Positions 36,354-46,267 of a stretch of 64,000 bases of DNA are shown one piece after another. Under the pieces are notes generated by a model that made no database searches, was not told the origin of the DNA, and was given only the letters and a program-made list of their open reading frames with translations. The first letter of the stretch is position 1, and each line of letters opens with the position of its first letter. Source of the stretch: Novosphingobium sp. Leaf2 (lineage in GTDB: Bacteria; Pseudomonadota; Alphaproteobacteria; Sphingomonadales; Sphingomonadaceae). The DNA is taken from contig NZ_LMJY01000002.1 of the NCBI RefSeq assembly GCF_001421325.1, forward strand, positions 47,319 through 111,318, given 5' to 3'. Position numbers and translations under genes: made by a program.

Positions 36354-38650
36354 CAGAACCTCATCGTGACATCGGCGGTGAAGGCGCGCCCGGTCTGGTA
36401 GAAGTACTGGTCGAACGGCGCGGTCTTGCCGGTGGTGATACTCGTCACCCGCTTGGAATTGAACAGGTTTTCGATCTCGCCGCCGATCTGGAAGGGACCA
36501 ATTTCGTATCGCGCGGAAAGGATCGCGGTGTTGTAGCCGGGGCTTTGGTAGACCGGACTGTCATAGGCGTTGCCCGCCACGGTCGATCCGGTGGGGGACA
36601 CGAAGAACTGCTTGCCCACCCATTTGTCGATCAGCGAAAAGCGCACCGGGCCGGATTTCACCAATACGCCGCCCGCCGCCGTCCATTCGGGCGCCTTGGC
36701 GACCTGCTGGCGGATCACACCGGGATTGTCGGTCTTGGCGTAATTGCGCGAACCGTTGGCGAACACCGCGATGCCCATCGGGAAGGCGTAGGTGATCTGC
36801 CCCTCCACGCCTTTGTACTGCACCGCGCCCTGGTTGATAAACACCGTGCCTTCGCCCGGAACGGTGGAGGTGAACGAGGCGAACTTGTTGCTGAAGTCGA
36901 TCTTGTAGACGTCGGCATCGAAGCTGAGGCTGCGGCCGTGATAGACCACGCCCGCCTGATAATTGGTCGAGCGTTCGGGCGCGACCGTGGAAAGCTGCGG
37001 GTTGGCCACATACAGCACGCTTAGCGGCGGGGCGAGGAAGCCGCGCGCATACTGGGCATAGACCGCCACCTGCTTGGTTACCGCATAGTTCACCGTGGCG
37101 AAGGGCAGGTCGGCGGAGTAGGTGCTGCTCAGTTGCTGGGCGTAGCGCGTGGTCTGGTTGTAATCGGCATCGATCTGGCGGGTGAAATCGACATGCTTGT
37201 AGCCCGGCGTGATCGTGAGGCCGGGCAGGGGCCGCAATTCCAGCTCGACGAATTCCTCGGCCTGGTTGGTATGGCTGTGCTGGTCGAACTTGATGTTGCG
37301 GGGCGTGGCAGCGCCAGTGTCAGGATCGGTCACCGCCTTTTCAACATAGTTGGGCGCGCCGGTCAGCAGGTTCACGTCGCGCTGCTGGCGATAGGTGTTC
37401 GACCATTCGATCCAGGTGCCGGCGGTCAGGCTGCCGAACCCGAAGTCCAGCCGCGCCTTGGCGATGTCGCCGAACACGCGGTACTTGTTAGTCTTGGTGT
37501 AGCCGGGCACGCCCGCCACCGCTTTGCCGCCGGGCGTCAGCGTCACCACGTTGGCCGCCGCGATCTGCGCGGGCGTGGCGGTGGCGTATAGGGTGGGATC
37601 GTTGCCGGACAGCGTCTCGTTGTCGTAGCTGTAAGTGTAGGCGCGGTTCTCGAACGTGGAGCCGGGCGCAATGTTGGCTTCGAACTTCACCAGCTCGAAG
37701 TCGGTGGTCTTGTGGGTGTGGTTGTACTTGTAATAGTTCTGCGAACCGGGATCATCGTTTAGGCTGAAATACTTGCCGTACTGCGCCACCTGGCTGAGTG
37801 TCACGCCGTCGTTGTCAGGCTGGTTGAACGAATTTTCGTTATAGGTCGCCAGCAGCGTCAGCTTCGCGTCCGGCCCGATCGGGATCGCCACTTTGCCGAA
37901 CACGTTGTTGGAATGAAACGGGCTGTACGTGCGCGCGCCGTCCGATGCCACATGCTGGGCGCTGAGCACCACTTCGGTGCCGCCAAGCCTGTCGATCGCG
38001 CCGGACTGGGCCAGCGCGCGCAGCAGATAGGTGTTCCAGCTGCCGTAGGTGCCCTTCACCTCGATCCCGGCGTCATCGCGTGTCGCGCGGCTGAACAGGT
38101 TCATGTTCCCGCCGAATGTTGCCTGCCCCAGCTGGCTGGCGTTGCCCGGCCCGCGATCGACGACCAGCGTCTCTATCGTGTTGGACGGGAAGAACGTGTT
38201 GGAGTGGTGCGACGGGTCGTTGGTGTCGCCAAACGGCACGCCGTCATAGGTGATGTTGAACTCGCCGTCCTGGAAGCCGCGGATCTGCGCTTTCGATTCG
38301 GACAGGCCCGACCCGTTGGCATTGCCCGAGATCGAGACACTGGGCGAGATCAGCGCGATCTGGTTGAAGTCCGCCGTGGCGGGCAGCGAATCCTCGATGA
38401 AGCTGCGCGATACGATCGATTGCGGCTGGGTTGCCTGTAGCGAGGCGGTGACCGGCGCGAGGGTATTCGGGCGGGTCGCAGTCACCTCGATGTTGGAGCC
38501 TTCGGCGATGCCGGTGCCGTCCGCATCGCTTGACGCGGCGGCAGTGGCAGGCGCATCGCTTGCAAAGGCGGCGGTGGCGGTCATCCCAAGCACGAGAGCA
38601 AGCGCGCTCGTCCCCGCGCGCAGGGCGCGGGCGATCGTTACGTCGGTCAT
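36353..38650 (-). CDS. TonB-dependent outer-membrane receptor
   Basis: 765 aa. Signal peptide about 1-30 ('LALVLGMTATAAFASDA'). The plug domain (about 55-175) has 'SFIEDSLPATADFNQIALIS' and 'TLVVDRGPGNASQLGQATFG'. The 22-strand barrel ends in the aromatic 'GRAFTADVTMRF'. The substrate is not evident; there is no siderophore-specific signature. Pairing with a periplasmic acid phosphatase suggests import of a phosphorylated compound or phosphate ester (inference). Confidence 0.93.
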   Translation of the reverse strand: MTDVTIARALRAGTSALALVLGMTATAAFASDAPATAAASSDADGTGIAEGSNIEVTATRPNTLAPVTASLQATQPQSIVSRSFIEDSLPATADFNQIALISPSVSISGNANGSGLSESKAQIRGFQDGEFNITYDGVPFGDTNDPSHHSNTFFPSNTIETLVVDRGPGNASQLGQATFGGNMNLFSRATRDDAGIEVKGTYGSWNTYLLRALAQSGAIDRLGGTEVVLSAQHVASDGARTYSPFHSNNVFGKVAIPIGPDAKLTLLATYNENSFNQPDNDGVTLSQVAQYGKYFSLNDDPGSQNYYKYNHTHKTTDFELVKFEANIAPGSTFENRAYTYSYDNETLSGNDPTLYATATPAQIAAANVVTLTPGGKAVAGVPGYTKTNKYRVFGDIAKARLDFGFGSLTAGTWIEWSNTYRQQRDVNLLTGAPNYVEKAVTDPDTGAATPRNIKFDQHSHTNQAEEFVELELRPLPGLTITPGYKHVDFTRQIDADYNQTTRYAQQLSSTYSADLPFATVNYAVTKQVAVYAQYARGFLAPPLSVLYVANPQLSTVAPERSTNYQAGVVYHGRSLSFDADVYKIDFSNKFASFTSTVPGEGTVFINQGAVQYKGVEGQITYAFPMGIAVFANGSRNYAKTDNPGVIRQQVAKAPEWTAAGGVLVKSGPVRFSLIDKWVGKQFFVSPTGSTVAGNAYDSPVYQSPGYNTAILSARYEIGPFQIGGEIENLFNSKRVTSITTGKTAPFDQYFYQTGRAFTADVTMRF

Positions 38651-38737
38651 ATCAGAAAATTCCCGGCCCCTATCGGCTGGGCAGGCGATTACTGCGCCGC
38701 CGTGACAGTTTTGTTGCGGGTAAACGGCCAGACAGCA

Positions 38738-38760
38738 ACATTACGAAGATGTAATGAAAC
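38738..38760 (-). promoter_or_regulatory. Candidate Pho-box-like repeat upstream of the receptor/phosphatase operon
   Basis: About 90-110 bases upstream of the receptor start, the minus strand reads GTTTCATTACA followed directly by TCTTCGTAATG. These are two 11-bp units with T-TCAT/T-TCGT cores, loosely like the PhoB repeat CTGTCAT-N4. The same bases also form an inverted repeat CATTAC-N6-GTAATG (38739-38756). The match is imperfect, so regulator identity is open. Confidence 0.3.
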
Positions 38761-38848
38761 GGGCGGGTGACGGCGTTTGGCAACGCTGCGTTATCGCCCA
38801 TGCCATCAGCCCTAGTGCAATTGCCCGCGCGCGGTTAGAGCATGGCGG

Positions 38849-39499
38849 ATGAATCGTCCCGCGCTTGTCATCACCCGCTCACTTTTCGTGTTTTCGCTGC
38901 TGTATGGTGGGCTCGTCGTGCTGGCGGGCGTGCTGGGCACCAAGCTGGCGTCGCTGGGCCACTGGCCGGTGCTGGGCGACCTGGCTGTGGAATCCGGCAT
39001 TTTCGCGTTTCTGCTGCTGGTCGTGCTGTCCAGCGCGGTGGCCGAACTGCACGGCGCCGCCACCGCCAACCGGCTGGTGCGCTTCGGCTTCATCCCGCTC
39101 ATCGTCTCGATGCTGCTGCTGACTTTCGTGATCCACGTAGTGCCGCCCGCCGCCTTCTGGCACGATCAGGACGCCTATGCCCGGCTGCTGGGCCAGGGCG
39201 CGCGCATGCAGTTTGCCGGGCTGATTTCCTACGGCGTGTCGCAAACGCTCAACGTCTATCTGTTTTCCCGCCTGTCGCAGGGTAAGGGCCGGCTCCTGAT
39301 GGTGCGCGCCTGGATCGCCAGCATGCTGTCGCAGGTGATCGACACGGTGCTGTTCATCACCATTTCGTTCGTGGGAACGGGCGTGCCGCTGGCCAACATC
39401 ATGGAAGGGCAGATCATCTCCAAGCTGGTGCTGTCCACGATCATGGTGCCGCCGTTCATCTGGTTCTTCGTGAAGTTGGGCCGCCGCCTGGACGCCTAA
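38849..39499 (+). CDS. Queuosine precursor transporter (YhhQ/VUT family)
   Basis: 216 aa, six hydrophobic segments. '[20 protein letters not shown]', '[20 protein letters not shown]', '[20 protein letters not shown]' and '[17 protein letters not shown]' follow the VUT/YhhQ pattern (conserved N/K-rich and 'QxxDTxxF' motifs). It probably imports 7-cyano-7-deazaguanine (preQ0) or a related base for tRNA queuosine. No preQ1 riboswitch is recognisable upstream. Confidence 0.88.
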   Translation: MNRPALVITRSLFVFSLLYGGLVVLAGVLGTKLASLGHWPVLGDLAVESGIFAFLLLVVLSSAVAELHGAATANRLVRFGFIPLIVSMLLLTFVIHVVPPAAFWHDQDAYARLLGQGARMQFAGLISYGVSQTLNVYLFSRLSQGKGRLLMVRAWIASMLSQVIDTVLFITISFVGTGVPLANIMEGQIISKLVLSTIMVPPFIWFFVKLGRRLDA

Positions 39500-39569
39500 G
39501 CGCAGTCACGGTCAGAAAAATCACGCGAATCGGGTTCAAAATCCCGCGCAGCCGCGTAAAGCGCGTGAC

Positions 39570-40469
39570 ATGTCCAATCCGCATCACGCCGCCCTCCTGG
39601 CCAAGGCCGCAACCCTCGTCGATGCGCTGCCGTATATGCAGCGATATGCAGGCGCGACGTTCGTGGTGAAGTACGGCGGCCATGCGATGGGCGATCCCGA
39701 AAAGGCGCGCGACTTTGCCGAGGACGTGGTGTTGCTCAAAGCGGTGGGCATCAACCCGGTGGTGGTGCACGGCGGCGGCCCGCAGATCGGTGCGATGCTC
39801 AAGACCATGGGCGTGGAAAGCAGCTTCGTGGATGGCCTGCGGGTGACCGACAAGGCCACCGCCGACGTGGCGGAGATGGTGCTATGCGGGGCGATCAACA
39901 AGGAGATCGTGGGCTGGGTGGCCAAGGCCGGCGGGCGCGCGATGGGCATTTCGGGCAAGGACGGCGGCATGGTCACCGCGCGCAAGGTGCAGCGCACGCG
40001 CAAGGATCCGGGCAGCCTGATCGAGGAAGTGGTCGACCTGGGTTTCGTGGGTGAGCCCGAAACGATCGACATTTCGGTGATCGAGACGATCTCGTCCGCC
40101 GGGATGATCCCGGTGATCGCGCCGATCGCCTCGGGCGTCGATGGGTCCACCTACAACGTCAACGCCGACACCATGGCCGGTGCTATCGCGGCGGCGCTGG
40201 GCGCATCGCGGCTGTTCCTGCTGACCGACGTTACCGGCGTGCTCGACAAGCAGGGCAACCTGCTGACCGACCTGACCCCTGCGGACATCGCAGGGCTGAA
40301 GGCGGACGGGACGATCTCGGGCGGCATGATCCCGAAGCTGGAGACCTGCATCCACGCGGTGGAGGCGGGCTGCGAGGCCGCCGTTGTACTTGACGGGCGG
40401 GTTTCGCATGCCATGCTGCTTGAAATATTCACGCAGGAAGGCGCGGGCACTCTGATCCGCGCCGCCTGA
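39570..40469 (+). CDS. argB: Acetylglutamate kinase
   Basis: 299 aa. Phosphorylates N-acetylglutamate in arginine synthesis. '[20 protein letters not shown]' (ATP-binding Lys), '[20 protein letters not shown]', '[20 protein letters not shown]' and '[19 protein letters not shown]' are diagnostic. ATG 39570; monocistronic or first of a small group with the lipoprotein gene 44 bases downstream. Confidence 0.97.
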   Translation: MSNPHHAALLAKAATLVDALPYMQRYAGATFVVKYGGHAMGDPEKARDFAEDVVLLKAVGINPVVVHGGGPQIGAMLKTMGVESSFVDGLRVTDKATADVAEMVLCGAINKEIVGWVAKAGGRAMGISGKDGGMVTARKVQRTRKDPGSLIEEVVDLGFVGEPETIDISVIETISSAGMIPVIAPIASGVDGSTYNVNADTMAGAIAAALGASRLFLLTDVTGVLDKQGNLLTDLTPADIAGLKADGTISGGMIPKLETCIHAVEAGCEAAVVLDGRVSHAMLLEIFTQEGAGTLIRAA

Positions 40470-40513
40470 CCTTCGGGCGAGAGGCGAGCGAACTGAAAGG
40501 CATTCCTGAACCC

Positions 40514-41098
40514 ATGCGAACCAAAGCCGCCCCCCGCTTGCTGTATGGGACCGCCCTGCTGTGCTCCGCCGCGCTGCTGCTTTCCGCCTGCGACAAGACC
40601 GGCAGCCAGCCCGCTGCGCTGGCAAGCACCAGCGCCGGTGCCGATGGCGATCGGGTCACCGCCGCTCCCAGTGATGGCGTGGCCGATGTCGCCGCCGCGC
40701 CGACTGACTCCGCGGCGTCTCCTACAGTCGCCCTGGATACCGGCGCGCTGACCGAGCGGCGCGATCCCGAACGTGTGCTACGCTACTACGTAACCGCGGT
40801 GCGTGAGGGGAATTGGGCCGCCGCCGCCAAGGTGTGGAGTTCGGATGCGCAGATGACGCCTGAAAAACTGGCGGCGCAGCTGGGCGGCAAGGCCGGGGCC
40901 AAACTTGCGGTCGGCAAGGGCGATATGGATGGGGCGGCAGGCTCCAGCTATTACGAAGCGCCGGTCGTGGTGGACTTTGCTGACGGGCAGCCCTCGCGGC
41001 GCGGCACCATCGTGCTGCGGCGCGTGAACGATGTGCCCGGCGCCAGCGAGGAACAGTTGACCTGGCGGATCGAGCGGACGTCCACTTTAAGCCAGTAA
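40514..41098 (+). CDS. Lipoprotein of unknown function
   Basis: 194 aa. Lipoprotein signal peptide with lipobox 'LLLSAC' (Cys about residue 26), a low-complexity Ala/Ser/Thr linker, then a globular domain from about 80 ('RDPERVLRYYVTAVREGNWAAAAKVWSS'), which looks like a small tetratricopeptide- or NTF2-like fold, ending 'EEQLTWRIERTSTLSQ'. I do not recognise a named family. Confidence 0.75.
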   Translation: MRTKAAPRLLYGTALLCSAALLLSACDKTGSQPAALASTSAGADGDRVTAAPSDGVADVAAAPTDSAASPTVALDTGALTERRDPERVLRYYVTAVREGNWAAAAKVWSSDAQMTPEKLAAQLGGKAGAKLAVGKGDMDGAAGSSYYEAPVVVDFADGQPSRRGTIVLRRVNDVPGASEEQLTWRIERTSTLSQ

Positions 41099-41252
41099 GC
41101 CCCGGTCGGTCTTTGGGCGTCGCCGGTGGACGCGCTCTTGCGGCGGCTGGTCGTGGTCGGCTATCAGCACTTCGAAGATTACCCGAAACATCGCAGCCCG
41201 CCATCCGGCGGTGCCCGAACATGACTTATTTGCAGCATTAGGAGCCGCCACG

Positions 41253-41546
41253 TTGCTGTTCATCACGCTTTACGAGATCATATCGTATCTCATCAACATC
41301 ATCGTCTTCGTGGTGATCGTGCAGTTCGTGCTCAGCCTGCTGATCGCGTTCAACGTGGTCAACATGCACAACCAGTTCGTATCGGCGATTTACACCGCGC
41401 TTAACGCCATTCTCGAACCGTTGCTCCGCCCGATTCGCCGGATCATGCCCAACACCGGCGCGATCGATTTTTCACCGATGGTGCTGATCATCGGCCTCAC
41501 AATCCTGCAGATCATCTTCGCCAACCTGGCCCGGGCCTACGCCTGA
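41253..41546 (+). CDS. YggT family membrane protein
   Basis: 97 aa from TTG 41253, chosen because AGGAG at 41240-41244 is spaced 8 bases and the family starts here ('[20 protein letters not shown]'). The frame is open further upstream to 41211 without a ribosome site. Two hydrophobic hairpins flank the conserved '[20 protein letters not shown]' loop and '[15 protein letters not shown]'. YggT proteins have been linked to osmotic and cell-envelope processes. One-base overlap with folD. Confidence 0.88.
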   Translation: MLFITLYEIISYLINIIVFVVIVQFVLSLLIAFNVVNMHNQFVSAIYTALNAILEPLLRPIRRIMPNTGAIDFSPMVLIIGLTILQIIFANLARAYA

Positions 41547-42442
41547 TGGGCCAGGCGGCCATCATCGACGGAAAGGGCTTTGCCGAAGGCCTGCGCGCGC
41601 GCGTGGCCGATTGCGCCGCCGCGTTCACGCACAAGGCGGGGCGCAAGGCCGGCCTTGCCGTGGTGCTGGTGGGGGAAGACCCGGCAAGCCAGGTCTATGT
41701 GCGCAGCAAGGGCAAGCAGACCGTGGCGTGCGGGATGGCAAGCTTCGAGCACACGCTTCCCGCCGATGCGGACGAAGCGCAGTTGCTGGGGGTCGTGGAC
41801 CGGCTGAACCGCGATCCGGCGGTAGACGGCATTCTGGTTCAGCTGCCGCTGCCCGCGCACATGGACGAGCAGAAGGTGATCGCCGCGATCAACCCGGACA
41901 AGGACGTGGATGGCTTCCACGTCGTCAATGTCGGGCGGCTGGCGACCGGACTTCCCGGCTTCGTGCCCTGCACGCCGCTGGGGTGCATCATGCTGCTCCA
42001 GCACACACTGGGCTCGCTCGCCGGGCTGAATGCGGTGGTCATCGGGCGCTCCAACATCGTCGGCAAGCCGATGGCGCAGCTGCTCCTGGCGCAAAGCTGC
42101 ACCGTTACCATCGCGCACAGCCGCACGCGTGACCTGTCCGAGGTGGTGCGCCGCGCCGATATCGTGGTGGCGGCGGTGGGCCGTCCGGATATGGTCAAGG
42201 CCGATTGGCTCAAGCCCGGCGCCACCGTGATCGACGTGGGGATCAACCGCGTGCCGGGCGCGGAAGCCGGCAAGACCCGGCTGGTGGGCGACGTTGATTT
42301 CGCGTCCGCCAGCACGGTTGCCGGGGCGATCACGCCGGTGCCGGGCGGGGTGGGGCCAATGACCATCGCGGTGCTGCTGCGCAACACCATCGTGGCCGCG
42401 CACCGCAACGCCGGGCTGGCCTTCGACGAGAGCGCGCTGTGA
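41546..42442 (+). CDS. folD: Methylenetetrahydrofolate dehydrogenase/cyclohydrolase
   Basis: 298 aa. It interconverts one-carbon folates (methylene to methenyl to formyl) using NADP. '[14 protein letters not shown]' contains the catalytic Y-x3-K, and '[18 protein letters not shown]', '[17 protein letters not shown]' and '[18 protein letters not shown]' are all family signatures. The start overlaps the YggT stop; the stop overlaps the next GTG. Confidence 0.97.
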   Translation: MGQAAIIDGKGFAEGLRARVADCAAAFTHKAGRKAGLAVVLVGEDPASQVYVRSKGKQTVACGMASFEHTLPADADEAQLLGVVDRLNRDPAVDGILVQLPLPAHMDEQKVIAAINPDKDVDGFHVVNVGRLATGLPGFVPCTPLGCIMLLQHTLGSLAGLNAVVIGRSNIVGKPMAQLLLAQSCTVTIAHSRTRDLSEVVRRADIVVAAVGRPDMVKADWLKPGATVIDVGINRVPGAEAGKTRLVGDVDFASASTVAGAITPVPGGVGPMTIAVLLRNTIVAAHRNAGLAFDESAL

Positions 42443-43131
42443 AGCGGCGCGCTGTCGGCGCGGGGCTCACGGCCCTGATGCTGGCGGCAACCGCGCTGGC
42501 GGGGCCGGCGCACGCTGAACGCAAACGACCGGTGGCGCCGGGAACCGGTACGGCGAACCCCAGCGCCCTCATCGCCACCGAAATCGCCTTTGCCCGCATG
42601 GCGCGCGAAAAAGGCCAGTGGACCGCCTTCGCCGCCTTCGCCGACGATGCCGCCGTGATGTTTGAGCCTGAGCAGGTCCAGGCCAAAGCGTGGCTGAAAC
42701 GCCAGAAGAACCCGCCCGTCCCGGTGCAGTGGGAAGCCTATCAGGTGTGGATGAGCTGTGACGGCGCGATGGGCGTGACCAAGGGCGGGTGGACGCAAGG
42801 CGCGTCGGACGGCTGGTTCACCACCATCTGGCAGCGGCAGAAGAAGGGCACGTACCGCTGGGTGCTTGACCACGGGGAAACGCTGGCAACCCCACCCGCC
42901 GCGCCGGACATGCTGTCAGCCAAAGTCGCCAGTTGCGCCGGCAAGCCCAGCCTGCCCGATGCCGCTCCTACCGATCCCGCCACCCAGAGCGGCGGCGCAT
43001 CGGCAGACCGGACGCTGCGCTGGCGCGCCTCGGTAACCGGCCCGGACCATCGCCGGCAGGTTACGGCGTGGCTGTGGAACGGGCTGGCTTACGATGCAGT
43101 GGTAACCGACATGGTGGTGCCCACGCCGTAA
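42439..43131 (+). CDS. Exported protein of unknown function (SnoaL/NTF2-like fold suspected)
   Basis: 230 aa from GTG 42439, overlapping the folD stop. Signal peptide about 1-26 ('[18 protein letters not shown]'). Residues 45-150 ('[20 protein letters not shown]', '[20 protein letters not shown]', '[20 protein letters not shown]') look like an NTF2/DUF4440-type cone fold. The C-terminal 60 residues have a paired '[20 protein letters not shown]' strand region. Function unknown. Confidence 0.72.
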   Translation: MKRRAVGAGLTALMLAATALAGPAHAERKRPVAPGTGTANPSALIATEIAFARMAREKGQWTAFAAFADDAAVMFEPEQVQAKAWLKRQKNPPVPVQWEAYQVWMSCDGAMGVTKGGWTQGASDGWFTTIWQRQKKGTYRWVLDHGETLATPPAAPDMLSAKVASCAGKPSLPDAAPTDPATQSGGASADRTLRWRASVTGPDHRRQVTAWLWNGLAYDAVVTDMVVPTP

Positions 43132-43156
43132 GGGGCAGGCTCTTTGGCGAGCCGCC

Positions 43157-43921
43157 TCAGTCCGGCTTCCAGCCGATCTCGGCTGCGGCCGCGGACTTGG
43201 GAATGTCAGTCAGCGCCTCGTTCACCGTGATCGTTTCACCAGGTGCAAGCTGGTGCTTGGCGGGCACCACTTCCTTTTCGTAGACGATCGTTTCACGCCG
43301 ATCACGCAGCACCACCAGCAGCGAGGGCACGGACCGGGTCTGCGCGCCGATGTTGGTGATCGTACCGCTGACGCTGAAGAATTCGGTGCCGTCGGGCAGG
43401 GGCTTGCGATCCTGCCGGCTGCGCGGAAAATCGAGCTTGAGATCGGGCTGCACGCGCTGGAACGTGGCGCGGGGCAGGGGCAACCAGTCCGGCAGACCAC
43501 CGGCGACTATGGCCCCGGCCAGCCCCAGCATGGCGATGGCGAAGGCTACCGCCGCCCAGGTGCCGATCTTGGTCCAGTTGCGGCGCGGGCGAAACGGGGG
43601 CGAAAAGTCGAAGCTGGACGGCCCTTCGTCGGCGTAAGGGCGGCTGGCGGTATCATCGTAATATCCCGCCGCGCCGCGCGGTGGCGTGGTGAACGCAGCG
43701 CCCGGCGCCGGGGTGGCTGCGGCCGGCACGGCAACCGCAGGGCGCGCGGCCGACGGCGCCATGGCCGGCGTCGCTTCTGCATGGCCGCGCGGGGCAGGCT
43801 CGTACCCGTCCTGGAACCAGCTGTGCCGGCACTTGGCGCAGCGTACCGTGCGGCCTTCCACGCCGATGGCGCTATCCGGAACGGCATAGCGCGTCGAGCA
43901 GGCGGGGCAGGCGATGATCAT
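43157..43921 (-). CDS. MJ0042-type zinc-ribbon membrane protein
   Basis: 254 aa from ATG 43921 (alternative ATG 43933, which has AAGGCG upstream). The N-terminal zinc ribbon '[19 protein letters not shown]' with '[12 protein letters not shown]' supplies four Cys. A Pro/Ala-rich linker, one transmembrane helix (about 155-178, '[20 protein letters not shown]') and a periplasmic immunoglobulin-like DUF3426-type domain ('[20 protein letters not shown]') follow. Commonly found beside ftsEX in sphingomonads; role unknown. Divergent from ftsE. Confidence 0.88.
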   Translation of the reverse strand: MIIACPACSTRYAVPDSAIGVEGRTVRCAKCRHSWFQDGYEPAPRGHAEATPAMAPSAARPAVAVPAAATPAPGAAFTTPPRGAAGYYDDTASRPYADEGPSSFDFSPPFRPRRNWTKIGTWAAVAFAIAMLGLAGAIVAGGLPDWLPLPRATFQRVQPDLKLDFPRSRQDRKPLPDGTEFFSVSGTITNIGAQTRSVPSLLVVLRDRRETIVYEKEVVPAKHQLAPGETITVNEALTDIPKSAAAAEIGWKPD

Positions 43922-44066
43922 GCTACCAGTCATAAGCACGCCTTGCGCCTGTGCTACAAGCACTTGGCCTGTGGACTCGTGCCGCGATGGCCTTTTTTCC
44001 ACATGCAAGGATGCGTATAGGGGCGATGTCGTCCGTTCGGCCCGACATAACAGCATATTGGCGAGC

Positions 44067-44780
44067 ATGAGCGCGGACGGCGAGATCATCCACTTCGACA
44101 ATGTCGGCCTGCGCTACGGCACCGATCGCGAGGTGTTGAGCGACCTGACGTTCAGCCTGCATGCCGGGCGGTTCTATTTCCTGACCGGGGCGAGCGGCGC
44201 GGGCAAGACATCGCTGCTGCGCCTGCTGTATCTGGCGCAGCGCCCGTCGCGCGGGGCGATCCGCATGTTCGGCACCGATGCCATCACCCTGCCGCGCAGC
44301 CGCCTGCCGATGATGCGGCGGCGCATCGGCGTGGTGTTCCAGGATTTCCGGCTGGTGGGCCACTTGTCCGCGTTCGATAACGTGGCGCTGCCGCTGCGCG
44401 TTGCCGGCCATGCCGAGCGTGATCTGGCCGGCCCGGTGCGCGACATTCTGGAATGGGTGGGTTTGACTGAGCGGATCGATGCGAGGCCCGCCACCTTGTC
44501 CGGAGGAGAGCAGCAGCGCGTGGCCATCGCCCGCGCCGTCATCGCCCGCCCGGCGATGCTGGTGGCCGACGAGCCGACCGGCAACGTCGACCCGGAAATG
44601 GCCGCCAAGCTCATCCGCCTGTTCGAGATGCTCAACCGGCAGGGCACTACCGTGGTGGTCGCCACGCACGATGTGGACCTGCTGCGCCGCGTGCCCGCCA
44701 GCCTGATCATGCGGCTGGACAAGGGGCGGCTGTCCGATCCCACCGGCGCGCTGCGCTATCCCCCGCGCCGGCCCTCGTGA
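44067..44780 (+). CDS. ftsE: Cell-division ABC transporter ATPase FtsE
   Basis: 237 aa. Walker A '[16 protein letters not shown]', Q-loop '[20 protein letters not shown]', signature '[20 protein letters not shown]' and Walker B '[16 protein letters not shown]', with '[11 protein letters not shown]' after it. With FtsX it activates peptidoglycan hydrolases at the septum. ATG 44067 is the family start; the frame is open upstream to 43914 but runs over the divergent promoter region. Confidence 0.96.
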   Translation: MSADGEIIHFDNVGLRYGTDREVLSDLTFSLHAGRFYFLTGASGAGKTSLLRLLYLAQRPSRGAIRMFGTDAITLPRSRLPMMRRRIGVVFQDFRLVGHLSAFDNVALPLRVAGHAERDLAGPVRDILEWVGLTERIDARPATLSGGEQQRVAIARAVIARPAMLVADEPTGNVDPEMAAKLIRLFEMLNRQGTTVVVATHDVDLLRRVPASLIMRLDKGRLSDPTGALRYPPRRPS

Positions 44781-45700
44781 TGGCAGGCGGCGTGAAGATG
44801 CGTGGCAGGTTGACGGCGGGGGGGCGGGTCGAACTGATCCCGCAAGGGCGCATGGCCGGGCCGATGCCGTGGGTGATCGCGATCATGGTGGCGATGACCG
44901 CGATCGCGCTGGCCGCCGGGCTCACGCTGGGCAACGCGGTATCCAACGCCCGGGCGGAGATCGAAGGCGGCGTGACCGTGCAGATCCTGGAGCCGCGCGC
45001 CGATGTGCGCGCGGCGCAAGCAGCCCGTGCGGTGGCCGCGATCGGCACCGTGCCGGGCGTTGCCGGGTTGCAACAGGTGCCCCAGGCGCAACTGGATGCG
45101 CTGATCGAGCCGTGGCTGGGCACCGGGATCACCGATGCCGCAGGCTCAGCGATCCCCGTCCCCGCGCTGATCGACGTGCGGCTGAAAGGGCCGGCCACGG
45201 CTGCGCAATTGGCCGCGCTCACCCGCGCGGTGATCCCGGTTGCGCCTTCGGCCCGGATCGATGCGCAGTCCAATTGGCTGAAGCCGGTGTTCGATGCGAT
45301 GGTATCGCTGCAACTGCTGGCCATCGCCATCGTGGCGCTGCTCGCCGGCGCGCTGGCCGCGGCGGTGCTGCTGGCGGCGCGCTCCGCGCTGGGCGCGAAT
45401 CGCGATACGATCGAGATTGTGCACCTGCTGGGTGGCACCGATGCGCAAGTGGCGCGCGTGTTCCAGCGCTCCATCGGCTACGATGCGACCGGCGGCGGCA
45501 CTGTGGGGCTGGCGCTGGCGCTGGTGGTGATCCTGGCGCTGGGCCGCCGCTTCGCGGGTCTGGGCGCGGGCTTGATAGACAGCGGCGCGCTGGTGTGGAG
45601 TGATTGGCTGCTGCTGGCGCTGGTGCCGATCCTGGCAACGCTGCTGGCGATGCTCACCGCGCGGCTCACCGTTCTGCATGCCCTGCGAAAGATGCTGTAA
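44780..45700 (+). CDS. ftsX: Cell-division ABC transporter permease FtsX
   Basis: 306 aa. Four transmembrane helices: about 25-47 'PWVIAIMVAMTAIALAAGLT', then about 175-197, 225-245 and 275-300. Between the first two lies an extracellular domain (about 50-165), as in FtsX. The start ATG shares one base with the ftsE stop; a GTG one codon earlier is possible. Confidence 0.94.
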   Translation: MAGGVKMRGRLTAGGRVELIPQGRMAGPMPWVIAIMVAMTAIALAAGLTLGNAVSNARAEIEGGVTVQILEPRADVRAAQAARAVAAIGTVPGVAGLQQVPQAQLDALIEPWLGTGITDAAGSAIPVPALIDVRLKGPATAAQLAALTRAVIPVAPSARIDAQSNWLKPVFDAMVSLQLLAIAIVALLAGALAAAVLLAARSALGANRDTIEIVHLLGGTDAQVARVFQRSIGYDATGGGTVGLALALVVILALGRRFAGLGAGLIDSGALVWSDWLLLALVPILATLLAMLTARLTVLHALRKML

Positions 45701-45730
45701 CGCGCGCGAACACCTATATAGCGTAGCATC

Positions 45731-46267
45731 ATGTTTCGCCGCATCGTCGCTTCCCTCGTGCTGATCTGGGCCTTCGGGTTCCTGTGGTTCGCCGTCGCGC
45801 TGCCTGGGCCTTTACCCGGCAGCGTGCGCACGGATGCGATCATCGTGCTGACCGGCAGCCAGGGGCGCATCGAACACGCCGTCGCCATGCTGGAAGCGGG
45901 CAAGGCGCCGGACCTCCTCGTTTCGGGCGTGGACCGGGAAGTGCGTCCCAAGGAATTTGCCGTGCAGTTCAAGGTGCCGGCCCGGCTGATGCGCTGCTGC
46001 GTAACGTTAGGCTACCGCGCGTATGATACGCGCTCCAACGCGATCGAGGCGGCGCAATGGGCGGCGGAGCGCAATGCGAAGTCGGTGCGCATCGTCACGG
46101 CGGACTGGCACATGCGCCGCGCCGCGCTCGAACTGGGCCGCGCATTTCCCGATACCGTGCGGCTGGAATGGGATGCGGTGCCATCGCACCCAACGTTCGG
46201 CACGCTGTTTCTGGAATATCACAAGCTGCTGGCCCGCGCCGTGCTGAACCTGTGGGATATGATGTGA
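45731..46267 (+). CDS. YdcF/ElyC-family (DUF218) protein
   Basis: 178 aa. An N-terminal membrane anchor (about 5-25, 'IVASLVLIWAFGFLWFAVAL') is followed by a DUF218 domain: 'TDAIIVLTGSQGRIEHAVAM', 'LLVSGVDREV', 'RAYDTRSNAIEAAQWAAE' and 'VRIVTADWHMRRAALELGRA'. The family (ElyC, SanA) affects envelope and peptidoglycan/ECA lipid-carrier metabolism; biochemical activity is not settled. Coupled by a GTGA overlap to the acyltransferase gene. Confidence 0.9.
   Translation: MFRRIVASLVLIWAFGFLWFAVALPGPLPGSVRTDAIIVLTGSQGRIEHAVAMLEAGKAPDLLVSGVDREVRPKEFAVQFKVPARLMRCCVTLGYRAYDTRSNAIEAAQWAAERNAKSVRIVTADWHMRRAALELGRAFPDTVRLEWDAVPSHPTFGTLFLEYHKLLARAVLNLWDMM

Noticed and set aside
38651..38848. preQ1 riboswitch in front of the YhhQ-type transporter
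   Set aside because: No preQ1 stem-loop with the A-rich tail could be found; the region instead carries the receptor-side repeats.
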